From Tolypocladium sp. Sup5 PDA-1 (lineage: Eukaryota > Ascomycota > Sordariomycetes > Hypocreales > Ophiocordycipitaceae), in the NCBI GenBank assembly GCA_000750105.3, contig JPHH03000008.1, positions 620,001 through 684,000 on the forward strand: 64,000 bases of DNA. Direction: 5' to 3'. Shown piece by piece: positions 1 through 12,140 of this stretch. A program made the translations under genes and the position numbers. Each line of letters starts with the position of its first letter. Positions within the stretch are counted from its first letter, which is position 1. A model generated the notes under the pieces. It did no database searches, was not told where the DNA came from, and saw only the letters and a program-made list of their open reading frames with translations.

Positions 1-1904
1 GTTGCAAGAAAGCTGAAGAAGTGAAAGGTGTGTTGTTGCCGGCGGCAGATTGGACGAGGCGCCCGCTGGGCGTGATTGAGTGCTGAGCGGCGCGCCGAAA
101 TGGGCACGGGCAAGGGGGAGGGAGGGGGCGAGCAAAAGCAGGAAATGGGGGATGAGATGACCAAGCGTCTGCGCGCACGACGCACGACAGAATCCAGGGC
201 AGCGGAGGGCAGCGAGGCAAGCAGGCCTGGCCAACAGCGCCAGGGCCCTTGATTCACGGGTCCGTTGTACTCGTAATAGCAGCCAAGCCCTGGAGGGCTC
301 TAGCGGCTGGGGCCGTTGGGGATGTGACGGGTGCTGCCTAGGTACCTTAGGTACTTCGTACCTATGAACAGTGGAGGCTGGTCCCTAGCCTGCCCAGTCC
401 TTCATCGGCTGCACTCTCGTCGTCATCATCGCAGCCAGAGAACAAGCACCCGCCGCGTCTGGTCCCAGCACAGCAATCACAGCAGCCGCGTTCATCCCAT
501 CCATCGCCGCAGATGCAGGTACCGTACCGGCAGCGCTGCGCCGACTCGACGCGTGGATGCAAACACGCCAACCCGCGAGGGATGAGCAGCCGGCCAACAA
601 CCGCCTAAAATCCGTCCAGGTAATAGCGAATCAGGGAGAAAAGGGGCGTTCCCAAGACTCAATCAGAGACTCGCACGCAGGCCCCAGAGGTCATCTCGGG
701 GCCGACGAGTATTAGAGGGTGACCTCGGCCCACCGCACATTCCGCAGGCCCCGCTCAGGTACCCGCCTAAGACGCACGCCGCATTTCGCGAGCTGGGAGC
801 TCCCCACCTTTTTTCGCAGGCGGATCCTGGCCAAGGGACGGGGGGGACGGATACAACCCGCGATGCGATGGGCGGGCGGGCGATTTGCGGGTTGCATTAT
901 ATTAACGTCGGGCCCGCGAGGTTCGAGGCGCGTTTCATCGGCAGGCCTTCGGGCATGATGGTGATATATTACCATCGGCCCCGACGGCGGGCTGCCCTGA
1001 GCGAGCACATTGCCTCGTTGCGTACGGACTACGGACTACAGGGAGCGATAAAATCATGGCGCCACGCGCGTTGATGCGTGCCCCTGAGCCAGATCCAGAC
1101 TGGAGCCGGAACCCAAAAAGACGGGCTCGACAGTGGGGGCGAGCCAGTTAGCAGCGGCGCTGTTGAACGTGTGCCTGGGTAAGCTGGGGCTAGCAAGAGT
1201 CCCCCCATCCGCCATCGTGAGGTTCAGCGCGCACACGGCGCACACGACGTTTCGTAGTCCGTACGAGTAGACACCAGATCAACACCTCATGCTTACCAGA
1301 GTAAGGTACGTAACTGGCGTCATCGTCCCAGACATCAGATTCAACCCAAAAAGCACACTCAGTTCACCCCGCATCCACGATTCCCGTCTCTGCATCTCGC
1401 CGGCGCCGACGTCACGCTCCCAATCCACTGAAACACACCCTCTGCCGTCTTGCGTCGATCCGATGTACGCAGCCGCTTTGGCCAAAAAAAACTTCCAGCC
1501 AAGTGCCGTTCAACACCCGCATTCACTTGGCGCCATCGTATCGCGTCGTTGAGCCGCACCTCAGTCGGCAGCTGGGCTTCTGGGGCTTGATGTGGCGCAT
1601 GGCTGCTCACATGACAGCCACTTTCCCGTATTCATGACGTACCCAGCTGCGTTCAACGACACCCATGTGCGTCATCATCAAGATCCCAATATTACTTGCA
1701 TGCAATGTATTGATGCGCCTGGTCGCCTCCCGAGCTAGACGCGTCTGTATCGTACATTCGCCGCAACCAGAATAACAACTCTGGATAGAGCACCATCTCC
1801 CAAGTATGCATCCTCAAAACTCCATGCACACAGCCGCTGAACCACAAGCATCCGTCATAACCATCATTCACCGCGCGCGCACTCCCATCTACTCTGCCCT
1901 GCCC
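1..1904. other. Intergenic, no gene recognised
   Basis: This stretch holds only short open frames on both strands, none with a recognisable domain or a convincing splice structure. The first 330 bases are purine-rich and could be the promoter or leader of a gene lying to the left of the window. The part next to 1905 is the downstream region of sec8. I see no RNA gene or transposon here. Confidence 0.5.
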
Positions 1905-4900
1905 TCACGTCTGCCACATGTGCTCGCTGAGCCCCAGCAGCTTGTCGTCCATCCTCCGCTTCGCCGCCGACGCAATGCCCCTCTCCGGGTTCGCCAGCTG
2001 CTCGCTGTAGCACAGCTCGACCAGCGCCTTGAACTCATCGTACGTGAAGTTTTTGGGCCCGGAGTCCCCGTGCTTCTCCTTGTCCTCCTTGGCCTTGTCG
2101 ACGATCGCGTCCGGCCCTTTGTCGAACAGGGCAAAGTAGTTTGCCGCCCGCGCCAGGTCCACGCCTTCCTCGATGTTCTTGAGGTTCTGCTGCAGGACGA
2201 GGATGTTGAGCTGCATGCGGCCGCAACCCTTCTCGTTCATGGGCGACGCCATGCAGGCGTTGCCGACCAGGTAGCAGTTGATGAGCAGTCCGAGGCCGGT
2301 CCGGATGAACGCGACTTCTCTGTCGCGCAGGAACCGCGCAATTGTCTCGTCAAATAGTACCAGCTCAAGGTTGAGGCTCAAGATCTGCGGGTCTGGCTCC
2401 CTGACCTCTTGATCCAGGAGGTATGGCGCCAGGTCCGGCGACAGTGCGTTGCGCAGCGAATAGACGATCCGGCAGCGCACCTCCATGTGTAGAGTCAACA
2501 GCGCCGTACCAGCCAGCTCCTCGTATGATGTAACTATGTTGTCAAATGTCCTGGTGAATCCTCATTAGCCATGATCTTAGCCGTCCAGATTTCCAATACG
2601 TACTGGACTGTCTCCTGCGTTAGCGGTAGGTGCACGGGGCCCTGCTCCGATGTGGCCTTGTTAGGGTCATTCATCAGCGTCCACCGTCGGTTCGCCTGCC
2701 GCGGGAGGGTTTGCCGGGATGAATCTGTCTCGTGCATTGTTATATGCCTCAAGCCCGAGATCTTCGCGGCCAACCACTTCAAGCTCGTGTACAGCAGGCA
2801 CAACGACGTTATGGTGTCCCGATCCTGTATGATGTCGTTCATCTCCAGCCTCGATTCGTTCGTCTGCTCCATCAACAGATGCACCTCCTTCTCCAACAGT
2901 TCCCAGTCGAGTTCCTCGGCTGTCCACAGATTCTTCATCGTCTCTTGCAAGGCGTCAGCTTGCACGGCAAAGCGGGCCGACGCCCTCAGGTTGCTCGCGT
3001 CCTCGGCCTGCTCCTGCGTCTTTGTGACCAGGGACCTGTACCAGCTGAAGCAGCGGTCGTAGTATCGCATCATCTGGCTCACGATGAGCGAACTCAGAGC
3101 CTGATCGGGTGGAATCGTGCCCAGCATTCGGCAAAATGCCGTAACCACTTGAAAGAAGGCCGTGGTGCCTTTGAACACTGGTCTCGGCGCCGCCTGGCTC
3201 CATGCTGGGTCTTGCGCAAACGAGTCCGCTTCGCCAAACACCGTGTCGCTCAGCTTGTCAAGGGTCTCGTCCAGCTGTGGTTGGAACACATTGACCAGGA
3301 AGTTATCGAGGAACGTGGTCAGCGTGCTGGTCGCGAGGTCGGAGCCGGGAGGCACGATGCTCCTCAGCCGTTGCAAGAATATCAGCGTCGGCGGCAGCAA
3401 CAGACTCATGTTGAAGACGCTCGGCTCGACGAGAGACTTGTGCGAGCCAATGGTCTGTCGGCCGCTCCCGCCTTGGCCTGTATCTCGCCTTATGAGGCTG
3501 CTGTCCACGGTGACGCGATTCTTCTTCATATCGGCGGCTGGTTTTCGAGAGCTGCTCGTCAGTCCCGGCACAGTCGCTTGAATAATGCCTTCCAGAGCAT
3601 CGTACTCCGTCACCATATCCACGGATTTGGCATCTGCTTCTGAAAACTTAAACAGATGCTCGCGCAGGGAATCCTTGCCGCCGCTGAGATTCCCTCCCGG
3701 AGTCGGCGAGTCAAACTGATAGACATCTGCGTCCGTTGTGACATAGTTGTGCAGGAGGGACCGGATTTCATTTTGGTACAGGTTCCACAGCTCCTTGAAA
3801 CTGCCCAGCAGGGCGCTGTTATTGCCGGCGCCCTCTCGTCGGATGAGGGCCTTGATCGATTCGTGGAATACGCGGTGGCCCTCGCCAATGGCTTCAAACT
3901 TGCCGTAGAGCGTCCACAAAAGATCGTAAATGACATCCGCCCTCATTTGCGTCTCTCGAGTCCCGTACAAGAGCAGCCCGTCTGCCTTTCCTGCACCGCC
4001 TCGGAGCGAGCTCGGGTGTCGCTGGTCGACCTCGTTGATTGTCTCGTTGACGACTCCAAACAGCTCGACCGGTAGCCGCTGCTTGAGCATTTCGACGGCA
4101 CTCTGCAGCCGCCCCAGCTTGTTGAGGGCCTCGACCAGCAATCCAACGTAGTAAAACGTGTCCGCTTCCGGATTCTTCATCGGGTCCTCGGTGACGGGCT
4201 TCTCGACATCGATAGACTCCAGCACAACATGGAATGGCGAGATGGAGTTGACGTCTCCATATCCGTCGGCGTAGGCACCTTGGCTCTTGGCGAGGCTCTG
4301 CCATCTCTCCTGACAATATGGTGACTTGAGGTAGAGATGTTCATGGAGTTCTTCCACCAGTATATCCATCAGAGCGGTTTCCTGATTGGCCAAGTAGCTC
4401 CTCAGGTCGTTCAAAGCCCCGATGTCGTCCAACTCCGGCCGTCTCAGCTTCCGCAGTGCATTGTGAAGCACCTCCACCGCCGTCAAGAAGCGCTTCTCTG
4501 ATATCCGAGCCTCCAGCTGATCGGGTACAGCGCGCAAGTCATCCAACTCGTTCAGAGTCTGTAGCAGCTCGTCGTAGCTCTGCGACGTCTGGGAGAGCTT
4601 CTTGAGCTCCGGGTCCGTCGCGCACAGGCTCGACTTGGAGCTAGCCAGCGACTCCTTGAGGGTGCGCACGCGCTTCTGGGACGCCTGGATGCTGCCTTGA
4701 ATCTTGTGGAAGGTACCGATCGAACTGTTGAAGCCCTGGTGGTGCTCGTGGACGATGTTCTTGAGCGAGTCCTGCAGGTACGCGTGCGTCTCCTGGAACT
4801 TGCGGTATTCGTGCGCGCGGCCGACGGAGCTGGAGTCGAGGAGCTGCAGGGAGAGCTGGACGGGCACGCAGTCGGTGTCGCACATGGACGGCCACTCAGA

Positions 4901-5137
4901 GCGGATGTGCTCCAGCACCTGGGTGATCTGTCTCTCGGCGCTCGTCTCCTGCACGCGCGACCGCGACGGCATGTTGCGCACGACGGGCGGAGGGCCTCGC
5001 GACGAGGGCGGCGGCCGGGAGCCGTATCTGTCGCTCGTGTATCCGTCGCCATAAGGGTCGTATTCGTCCTCCGCCCGCCCTAGGTTGCCACGGCCGTTGC
5101 CATTGCGCACCGGGGCCGCGCCGTAGCGGTTCGACAT
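1905..5137 (-). CDS. sec8: Exocyst complex component Sec8 (EXOC4)
   Basis: Sec8 is one of eight exocyst subunits that tether secretory vesicles to the plasma membrane at sites of growth such as the hyphal tip and septum. The model has two exons, 5137-2604 and 2550-1905, giving 1,059 residues. The 53-nt intron starts GTACGT and ends CACCAG, has a GGCTAATGA branch point, and splicing restores a conserved C-terminal helical block (TFDNIVTSYEEL followed by LHMEVRCRIVYS). The first 100 residues are disordered and rich in Gly, Arg and Pro. Residues about 70-220 are the Sec8 N-terminal coiled-coil region (VQLSLQLLDSSSVGRAHEY, then heptads), and the rest is the helical rod typical of the family. The length is normal for filamentous fungi. 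The intron boundary is supported by frame and family conservation, not by transcript data. Confidence 0.95.
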
Positions 5138-6060
5138 GGTGGCGCTCGACGTCGTTGGGCTTCGGCAGGGGTTCGGGGGTCTCGCGCGAGCCTCGTCGCC
5201 GAGAGGATGATATGACGAGGTCCCTCTCTATGTCTGGTCCATTCGCGCCTGCTCTCTCGGCCTGCGGCGGTGGTGGTTTGTTCCCGGCTTGGGCTTGAGG
5301 AAGCTCGATGCTGGAGGTTCCAACGGGTCCTGGGCGGCTGGAGACACGGAGCTGTAGCCTGTCGCAGAGCTGCACGGACCATCTCACCAGCCCCGTCGCA
5401 GAGTCAAGGGAACCCCCACCAGCCACCAACCGCCAAGATGGCTTTGTCGGCTGCAAGTTCTGATTGAATGGGTAAGGTACCTGAGCAGCGCCGCTTTTAG
5501 AGGGAGCCTGGCCTGAGCCCGCCGTCTATTTCTGTCGTGTGTCCGAAACCTGCCGTGAGCTGTGTCACGCGCCTTGACAGCACAATTATGCCTTGTGCAT
5601 GACTCTTACTATGGGGCACCCACCGTTTTTGATTGCCTCGCTGCCTTACAAGTCCAGGTCGTTGCTGTCGACGTTCTCCACGGACGGCTTTAGGGCTGCC
5701 TGGGACTGGCCGGCGCTCGACGTCGGGTCCGTGTAGGACCTCCTCGGGCGTGCGTGGATTCACCCCGCGTGGACCTTTTAGGAAATCGCCCTGTCGTCTA
5801 GCCCGATTGTCGTGGGCGCAGTTTTAGCAGAGTATCGAGAGTATCTTCCCTGATCTGACATTCAGCACTCAAAGGTGCAGTAGTTCTGCGATGACGTAGA
5901 GTGGGACTGCTCATACTTACCACTCTGCTCCCCTGACTAGTATCCGACCATGCCTCGCTGTCATTATTCCTTGTTGAGCATTATATACACAGCCGCCATG
6001 ACCCGAGAGATAATATCGGCAATGAGCGCAGTATTCTGGGAAGACCACTGTCGATTGACC
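5138..6060. other. Intergenic upstream of sec8
   Basis: The first 320 bases are the presumptive promoter and leader of sec8. Beyond that the sequence becomes less GC-rich, and I find no open frame with a recognisable product. Confidence 0.4.
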
Positions 6061-6348
6061 CTCATAGGACTAGCGCCCTCAACGTTGCCATGAGGCGACT
6101 TGGATATCCTTGAGTATCGAAACAGACTCAGATCGCGGGCAGCGTGGAATGGGCCCAAGGCCGTTGTCAAGCTGCTGCAAGAGAAGGGCGCCGATGTTCA
6201 AGATCAGTCCCTGCACCTGGCAGCATTCAATGCACATGAAGAAGTGGAATCGTTGCTGCAATCCAGAGGAGCGTCTGTGGCTCAGGATTTCTTTGGCCTG
6301 GAGACACTTTCTCGTAATCAATCAATCATAGTCAAAGACGTTGAGTAG
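6061..6348 (+). pseudogene. Ankyrin-repeat gene fragment
   Basis: An 82-residue open frame (6100-6348) encodes about one and a half ankyrin repeats. A helix pair reads AVVKLLQEKGADV, followed by a second unit with SLHLAAFNAHEEVESLLQSRGA. Ankyrin proteins normally carry many repeats, yet nothing repeat-like is found upstream, where stops interrupt the frames, or downstream. The fragment is therefore best read as the remnant of a larger ankyrin gene, a class that is expanded and turns over quickly in fungal accessory regions. A short functional protein cannot be excluded, but there is no clear start context. Its position between a housekeeping gene and a transporter/regulator pair fits an accessory island. 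Confidence 0.5.
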
Positions 6349-6566
6349 GCAAAGAGTAGGTGGCATGGCATGCTGCAAGTGTCGACTGCAATTGCGGCTT
6401 CATGTCGATAGCTCGGCGGCATCCCGGCCGCAAATATGGACATCAATTGCCAGCACCCGTAACTTCAAATCCACGCCGCCGTTTCTATCGTTGGTTCGTA
6501 TCTGCATACTTCACCAATGCACATGCAAGATTGCAAGCCATACAGTAGCCACGCCAATGTTTCACA

Positions 6567-8829
6567 TCACATCGCATTGAAAGAACTAATGCCAGGATAA
6601 ACTGGAAGCCACGGAAGATCCGCCGTCATGGAATCCAAAAAGAACTCGTCTAGGGAGAAGTACTCAAGACTGCCATCTGGTCCATCCGAAAAAGTGTTGA
6701 CGACGGCTGGGGTTGCTTCTATAGCCTGATCCTCAGTAACTGGATGTATGAACTGAGTTGCGACGCGGACTGTCGTGCTTTGAGTCACGCCCGGTGCTGG
6801 CGAAGCTGGCTTTGCCACGGCTATTTGAGCCATATTTGAATCGATGAGTCCCCACACCATTGCGGGTTGGAATGTTATGCCAGTCGTACCGCCATCGTCT
6901 TCTTGTTGATGGTTTGCAACAGTTTGAAGACCTTGGAGCAGAGCAAGCTGAATCTTCCGGTTAGCTTTAACTTCTTCCCCGGCGCTGATCCTGTGTCACC
7001 TACTTTGTCGCCGATATGTGGCCAAATTCTTGATAACCGCGCTAGGCACCTCTCACACTTGCTCAAATTCTCAACCGCTGTCCTGGACACTTTCCGATCT
7101 CTGACAAACTGAAGGAACCAGGGAATCGTCGCGATCGCGGCAACCAGGGTGCCAATCAGAGGGTCATAGAACTCAAAGCCGAGGTTTTCGCATGTTTCTA
7201 CCAAACGCACAACCCATCCAGAGTGATACATGGCTTGATCCACGGTTTGTTGCAGGAAGAGGTGGGGTTGCGAAGCCATTTTGTCCCGTAGAGCTACGAG
7301 ATGAATGAATGGATGGTTTAACAGGCCTCGCGCTGCATGAGATGTGATCTGCATCAGGACCCAAGGTGTCCAGTATTCGCGATGCTCGTTCAACTCGGCG
7401 GCGGATCGATCTGAGAGGGAGACATTGCGAAAAAAGTGATTGCGAGAAAGCTGGGATTCTACTTCGTAGAGTTTGACGGCAAGCTGATTGAACGTCGAGG
7501 TGGATAGCCAGGCCTTCTCAAGCTTCCCCGATCGGATCCTGTGCACGAAGGATGTAATCTTTCCCCAGACCGATATTGCGTGCAAACACTGGGCGTTGAT
7601 GCCGCGGTTCGTGTTGTTCGTTTCTTCCACGTTCGTGAGGTCCTGCACGTATCTCCGTCTTCTAGGCATGGGTACAGGGGAAGGCAGTGGAGGCTCTTGT
7701 TGGAGGTCGGGAGGATTTGGTGTTTGTGTTAGGACTGTAAACTGAGGAGAAAATGTCGTCTCCAGCACGGAGATGCTCCAATAGCACCTCGCGCTCTCGT
7801 CGTCTTCGTATTCCGGGCCTGACGACTCCTGGAGGGTCAGGCGCCGAAAGGTCTCCAATCTTATCGCATTTCCAACGTTGATCCACGCTCGCGGCGATTT
7901 GGCTGCCCAACAATTAGTTTATACTAGCTTTCTAGGCGAGGTAAGCGCAGTTGACTTGCCAAATACGTCGCAGAGAGCTAGCATGCACAATGCTTGCAAT
8001 ACTTCAATATTTGCGGCTCCCTCTATTATTAGCTTGTTCACCATGCCCTGGGCAGAGGTCATGTAGAAGTCAATCGCCCTTGATTCTCTTCCGCGAAATT
8101 GATCGTGGCTTGAGTAATGAAGACATAACGCGCAAAGGCTCCACCGAAGGAACTCGGGGAATTGGTCGATGCGTTCTCTTAAGCCGTCAAACCAAAATAA
8201 AGGCAGCGGTTGAAAATAGATCTTCGTCCTATAGACTTCGACAAAGTGATTAAGTGCTTCTGGTGAAGGTTCGGGCCTGTGCCGTGACCTGTTCTTAATT
8301 AGTCCAAGTCTAGTATGTGGGCACAGAACGAACCAGGTCGAAGGGTTGCCGTCTCCTGTATCTAGAGGCGGTGACGATGATTCATCGGAATGTCTATCTG
8401 TAGCCTGCTGCCGTTGTGTTCGTCCTGGGATGTTTGGGCTCTCGCCGAATTGGTTCTCCAAGTGGTGAACTCTCTCAACAGCCGACTTTCTGCAATGTCA
8501 AACGGGTCAGGGTCTGCTTCGTTCCAGAGTGGGAGATAGGGACTGAATGGACATACAACTTGCCCGCTCTCCGTCTCCTACTTCCCTCAGAAGAGGCGTG
8601 GCGTGGGAGGTAGGTACATGTTTGGTTCAGGCGTTGACAGAAGGAGCATTTCGGTCGTTCTGCTGGACACCTCGTCTTTTTCCGACTGCAGGGAAGGTTA
8701 GTGACAACTGTTGTCAGACAGAGGCCGACATTGCCTGTAGGGTAGGTGGTGGACTTACCGACACTGCTCACAGGCATACCTAACACGCCTAGCCTCTCTG
8801 TTACCTATCGGACTCAGAGTATCGTCCAT
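6567..8829 (-). CDS. Zn(II)2Cys6 fungal-type transcription factor
   Basis: This is a fungal binuclear-zinc-cluster regulator, probably nuclear. The model has five exons (8829-8759, 8685-8557, 8489-7960, 7902-7004, 6947-6567) and 669 residues; all phases close. Joining exons 1 and 2 creates the zinc cluster with cysteines at 20, 23, 30, 37, 40 and 47 (spacing C-x2-C-x6-C-x6-C-x2-C-x6-C). A basic linker and short coiled-coil (AVERVHHLENQF) follow. Residues about 120-400 resemble the fungal-specific regulatory domain (LQALCMLALCDVF then RAWINVGNAIRL). The C-terminus is acidic and aromatic (SLEYFSLDEFFLDSM), like an activation region. Intron 3 (7903-7959) needs a GC-AG boundary with donor GCAAGT; the others are GT-AG. 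It is divergent from the broken MFS gene at 9333, a usual regulator/target layout. I see no stops or frame breaks. Its target pathway cannot be read from the sequence. Confidence 0.85.
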
Positions 8830-9204
8830 CTCTAGCTCTAATCTCAAATCGTGCAATTGAACAGGATCGGTCGGATGAGCGGAGTTGAGAAACAAGTTCC
8901 GGGTGCAACCACGGCTTGCGCGGGTAGAAAAGAGTGGGCACGGAAAATGATTGTTGGGGGCTTGGGGTATTATTTGGCTTACGCTAACCTTGCCACGTGA
9001 GCGGACTTCATCGTCCGCAAAGCATCCCGACTTTCCAAGGTCAGTCCTCCCCAACATGGGTTTCAAATCGATAGCTTCGATCCCATGGAGCAATGTCGGG
9101 GATTGCGGGGAGGTGGGGAAATGCCAATCTGTACCCCACAAAGCATGCAGCAACAGCCATGCCCTTCTTTATTTGGAGGTGCGTGGTTCAACTTCAATGC
9201 GTAT

Positions 9205-9237
9205 CCGGCCACCGGTGCTGGCACTGGCTATATTTAA
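9205..9237 (+). promoter_or_regulatory. Putative Zn2Cys6 site (CCG-N5-CGG) and TATA-like element
   Basis: The 503-bp gap between the divergent regulator (ATG at 8829) and transporter (ATG at 9333) contains an everted CGG triplet pair, CCGGCCACCGG, at 9205-9215. A TATA-like CTATATTTAA lies at 9228-9237, about 100 bp before the transporter start. Zn2Cys6 factors classically bind pairs of CGG triplets, so this is a candidate operator for the neighbouring regulator. Such short motifs also occur by chance, so this is an inference. Confidence 0.3.
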
Positions 9238-9332
9238 CGTGGCCCCAGGTCTGTCAAACACGACCTCTATCTCTCCGACGCTCCTCCAATTTTGCTCAAC
9301 CTACATCCCTATTCTGAAACCTTTATCTTACC

Positions 9333-11146
9333 ATGGACTCGTCAACTGGTATTGAGAAAGAAACATCCGAGGTTACTCGCGAAAAGTCCCAAGCCGAAGG
9401 GCAAGTTCTCGACGAGTCGGCCACTCGATCTCGTAACATTGCCATCGCCAATCATGCAATCGAGCAAATCGGCTTTGGCAGGTATCAATGGCGGCTGTTT
9501 TGTACTTGTGGCTTCGGATTCCTCCTGGACTAGGTAACTGCACCTCGCCCTATCTAAATGGTGACATAAAACTTACTCTGCCCACTAGATGCTTCCGGTT
9601 GCCGTCGGCTTGGTGCTTCCACAAGTTATGAAGTAGTGGCAGATACAATATCCAGCGATGATCATTGCGGCTCTGTACGCCGGGTCGCTCGTGGGAGCCG
9701 TGAGTTGTGGATTCACTGTCGATATCATCGGCCGCAAGCTCCTTTGGCAGACATCCCTGATATTTGTAACAATCTTTGCTTTGGTATCGGCTGGATCTCC
9801 TAACTTTGTCGCGCTATGTATATTTGTCGGTTTGCAAGGCGTTGGCGCCGGCGGGAACTGTAAGCCAAGTCTCTCAAGATAAGCCATCCTGCCACGAACT
9901 GACTCCGTTATGCAGTTGCCATTGATCTGACCGTCTTTATTGAGTCGCTGCCAAAGGCTAAAGATTATATCCTCACGGCACTCCCTTTATGGTGGGGTAT
10001 CGGCAGCGCTCTCGGTGGTCTTCTCGGTAAGACTAGAATTGAACGAAACTGCGATTCGTCAGGCTGACCTTATGTTCCTATTAGCCTGGCCGCTCATGAC
10101 ATTCTATTCTTGCCCTGAAAAGAGCGACCCCAGCACCTGCCACAGTTCCTAGAATATGGGCTGGCGCTACCAGTACATCCTTATCGGAGGTCTAGCCCTT
10201 GTCGCAGCTGTGATTCGGATATTCTTTATGAAGATGGAGGAGTTACCTAAGTGGTTGGTCACTTAGGGAGAGTTTGATAAAGCCGTCCTCATCCTACAAG
10301 AAATGGCGAGGATCAACAAGACCGAGACAACTATCCCACCTAACGACTTCCATACTTTTTCGGACCCTGGTGTACGACAAAAATCTCGCTCTGCCTCCAG
10401 TTATATAACAAGCATCAAGGGTTTATTTGCTACCAAGAAACTGGGGTTCTCTACATCGGGTGTCATCATCCTTTGGGTATGCATCGGAGTCGCGTGAGTA
10501 CCCTGACACAGTTTGGCGGTATTCCTCTAATAGTTGCTTACCACCGGCGGAATAGGTATCCTGTCTATACGCTATATCTTCCCATTTATCTCTAAAATAA
10601 TGGAGCCCGCCTTGGTGCAGGGAGCACGTTCCAGGCGTACCGCGACTACGCTATTTCGTCAATAGTAGGAATTTTCGGTCCCATCCTTGCGTCGTTCCTA
10701 ATCAATATTCTATTTCTTGGACGAAGACGTGGCATGGCAGTGACTGCACTCTGCGCTGCGGCCTTTTGCGTCGGATTCACTACCGTTCGAAATGAGGCTA
10801 GTAACCTGGCTTTCTCTTGCATGATTAGCTTTTGGCAGAACGCGTTCTACGCTACCTTATACTCGTGAGTCTCTCTAGCAAGAACTTCTGATTGCTAGTA
10901 GTCGCTGACCTAACCCTAAGGTATACGCCCGAGGTTATGCCCACCGCCTTCCGTGGAACTGGATGTGGTTTGTCTATGGCATTTGGTAGAATTGCCTCTC
11001 TGTCAGCTCCTTTCATCGCCACGTTTGGTGACTTGAGCACTTTAGTTCCTATCTGGGTACTCGTCGGCGTGTATGGACTGGTGGCTATTGTTGCGGTTTC
11101 CCTGCCGTTCGAGCCTAAACGATTTAGCGAGGATGAGCGATATTAG
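9333..11146 (+). pseudogene. MFS sugar/metabolite transporter, inactivated by five nonsense mutations
   Basis: The frame encodes a 12-helix major-facilitator transporter of the sugar/SV2-like type. An N-terminal cytosolic segment leads to HAIEQIGFGRYQWRLF, then a loop with DIIGRKLLW, a GAGGN-FAIDL junction, ESLPKAKDYILTALPLWW, and a C-terminal half with SYTPEVMPTAFRGTGCG. Five introns (donors at about 9534, 9870, 10027, 10495, 10865) still join in frame. Five in-frame stops lie at 9531, 9634, 10150, 10264 (TAG) and 10593 (TAA). Each is one C-to-T step from CAG or CAA, that is CpA to TpA, the dinucleotide preferred by RIP. The gene cannot make a full transporter unless stops are read through. 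It is divergent from an intact regulator and lies next to AT-rich decayed DNA. The transport substrate is unknown. Confidence 0.85.
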
Positions 11147-12120
11147 TTGTTCGATGCTATCTGGGTATCTTCAGGGCTATTTCAAAAGCAGGATGAGCAT
11201 TACGGGATAAGAAATGCTTAGCCTTAGTTTGCTAATATGGACTAAGCCCTTATTTATCACACGCAGAATCAGAATCTTCTATTTCGTCACTATGTTCTAT
11301 AAAACCCTCCATGTCAGGATCATCGACGGCGCAATTACTGCTCTTAAAGTACGAAAAGACAGCGATATTATTGTTTCTCTTTTCGTCTTCTTCCGTTGTG
11401 GTGTCTTCCTAATCGGTTCGGTACCGGACGTGCTTCGTCTCATCCTCAGCCTTCTTGACGTCTCGTCTCGCATTTTTTATTACCGGAACTGCCGTACTCG
11501 GTACGCCAAGATGACATCGACGACCCTTCGATTAACTAACAACTCTGCAGGGATCTCAACCCCAGTGCCTGGCGGGGCAACTCCCACTCCAGCATTTCTT
11601 ACTACTTCCATCAAGGAGCTAGCCATGCGAGACGCCGTGCTGGCACAGTCACCCCAACGACCATGTAAACCAACGCTCTAACGAAGGACAGCCGGATATA
11701 TTCACCGATCTACTGTTTTATGTAGCGCCCCATTATATAGTCGTCGAGTGGAATGAAGTGTTACGCCCTGACCCTCGTTGCTTCGATGGTGTCCGAGACA
11801 CCGTTGTTGTTCAGTTGCCTTCAATACACGGGGAAACTTCTAGAACGGAGGCGAAGACATAATATGCCCCTAAGGGCGAGACTTTAGAGCGTTGGTTATA
11901 ATTATGCTATGACTCGAAGATGGGGGGATGTGATTCGCAGAGGCTATCTTCTCAAACAAGCTTTCCACACATGAAGAAAAGGAGTACTAGCGTTGAGCCA
12001 GTTTGTATTATGCATTCTAACCAAATCAACAAGCCAAGATTTGCAATCCTCGGATCCTCGCATGACGCCTCAGCTCTGTTGATACCCGCAACATCACGCA
12101 GCCTCGGAACTAAGGTGAGG
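11147..12120. other. AT-rich decayed intergenic DNA
   Basis: This is a lower-GC stretch than the surrounding genes, rich in TA steps, with one 155-codon open frame (11214-11681, +) that matches nothing I recognise. Its composition matches that of the damaged transporter just upstream, so it may be further RIP-affected repeat or transposon debris. No terminal repeats or transposase motifs are visible. Confidence 0.35.
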
Positions 12121-12140
12121 ACTGGTTGACCAGTGGGACG

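Noticed and set aside
11214..11681. 155-codon frame after the broken transporter
   Set aside because: AT-rich decayed region, hydrophobic by composition, no family resemblance; not callable.
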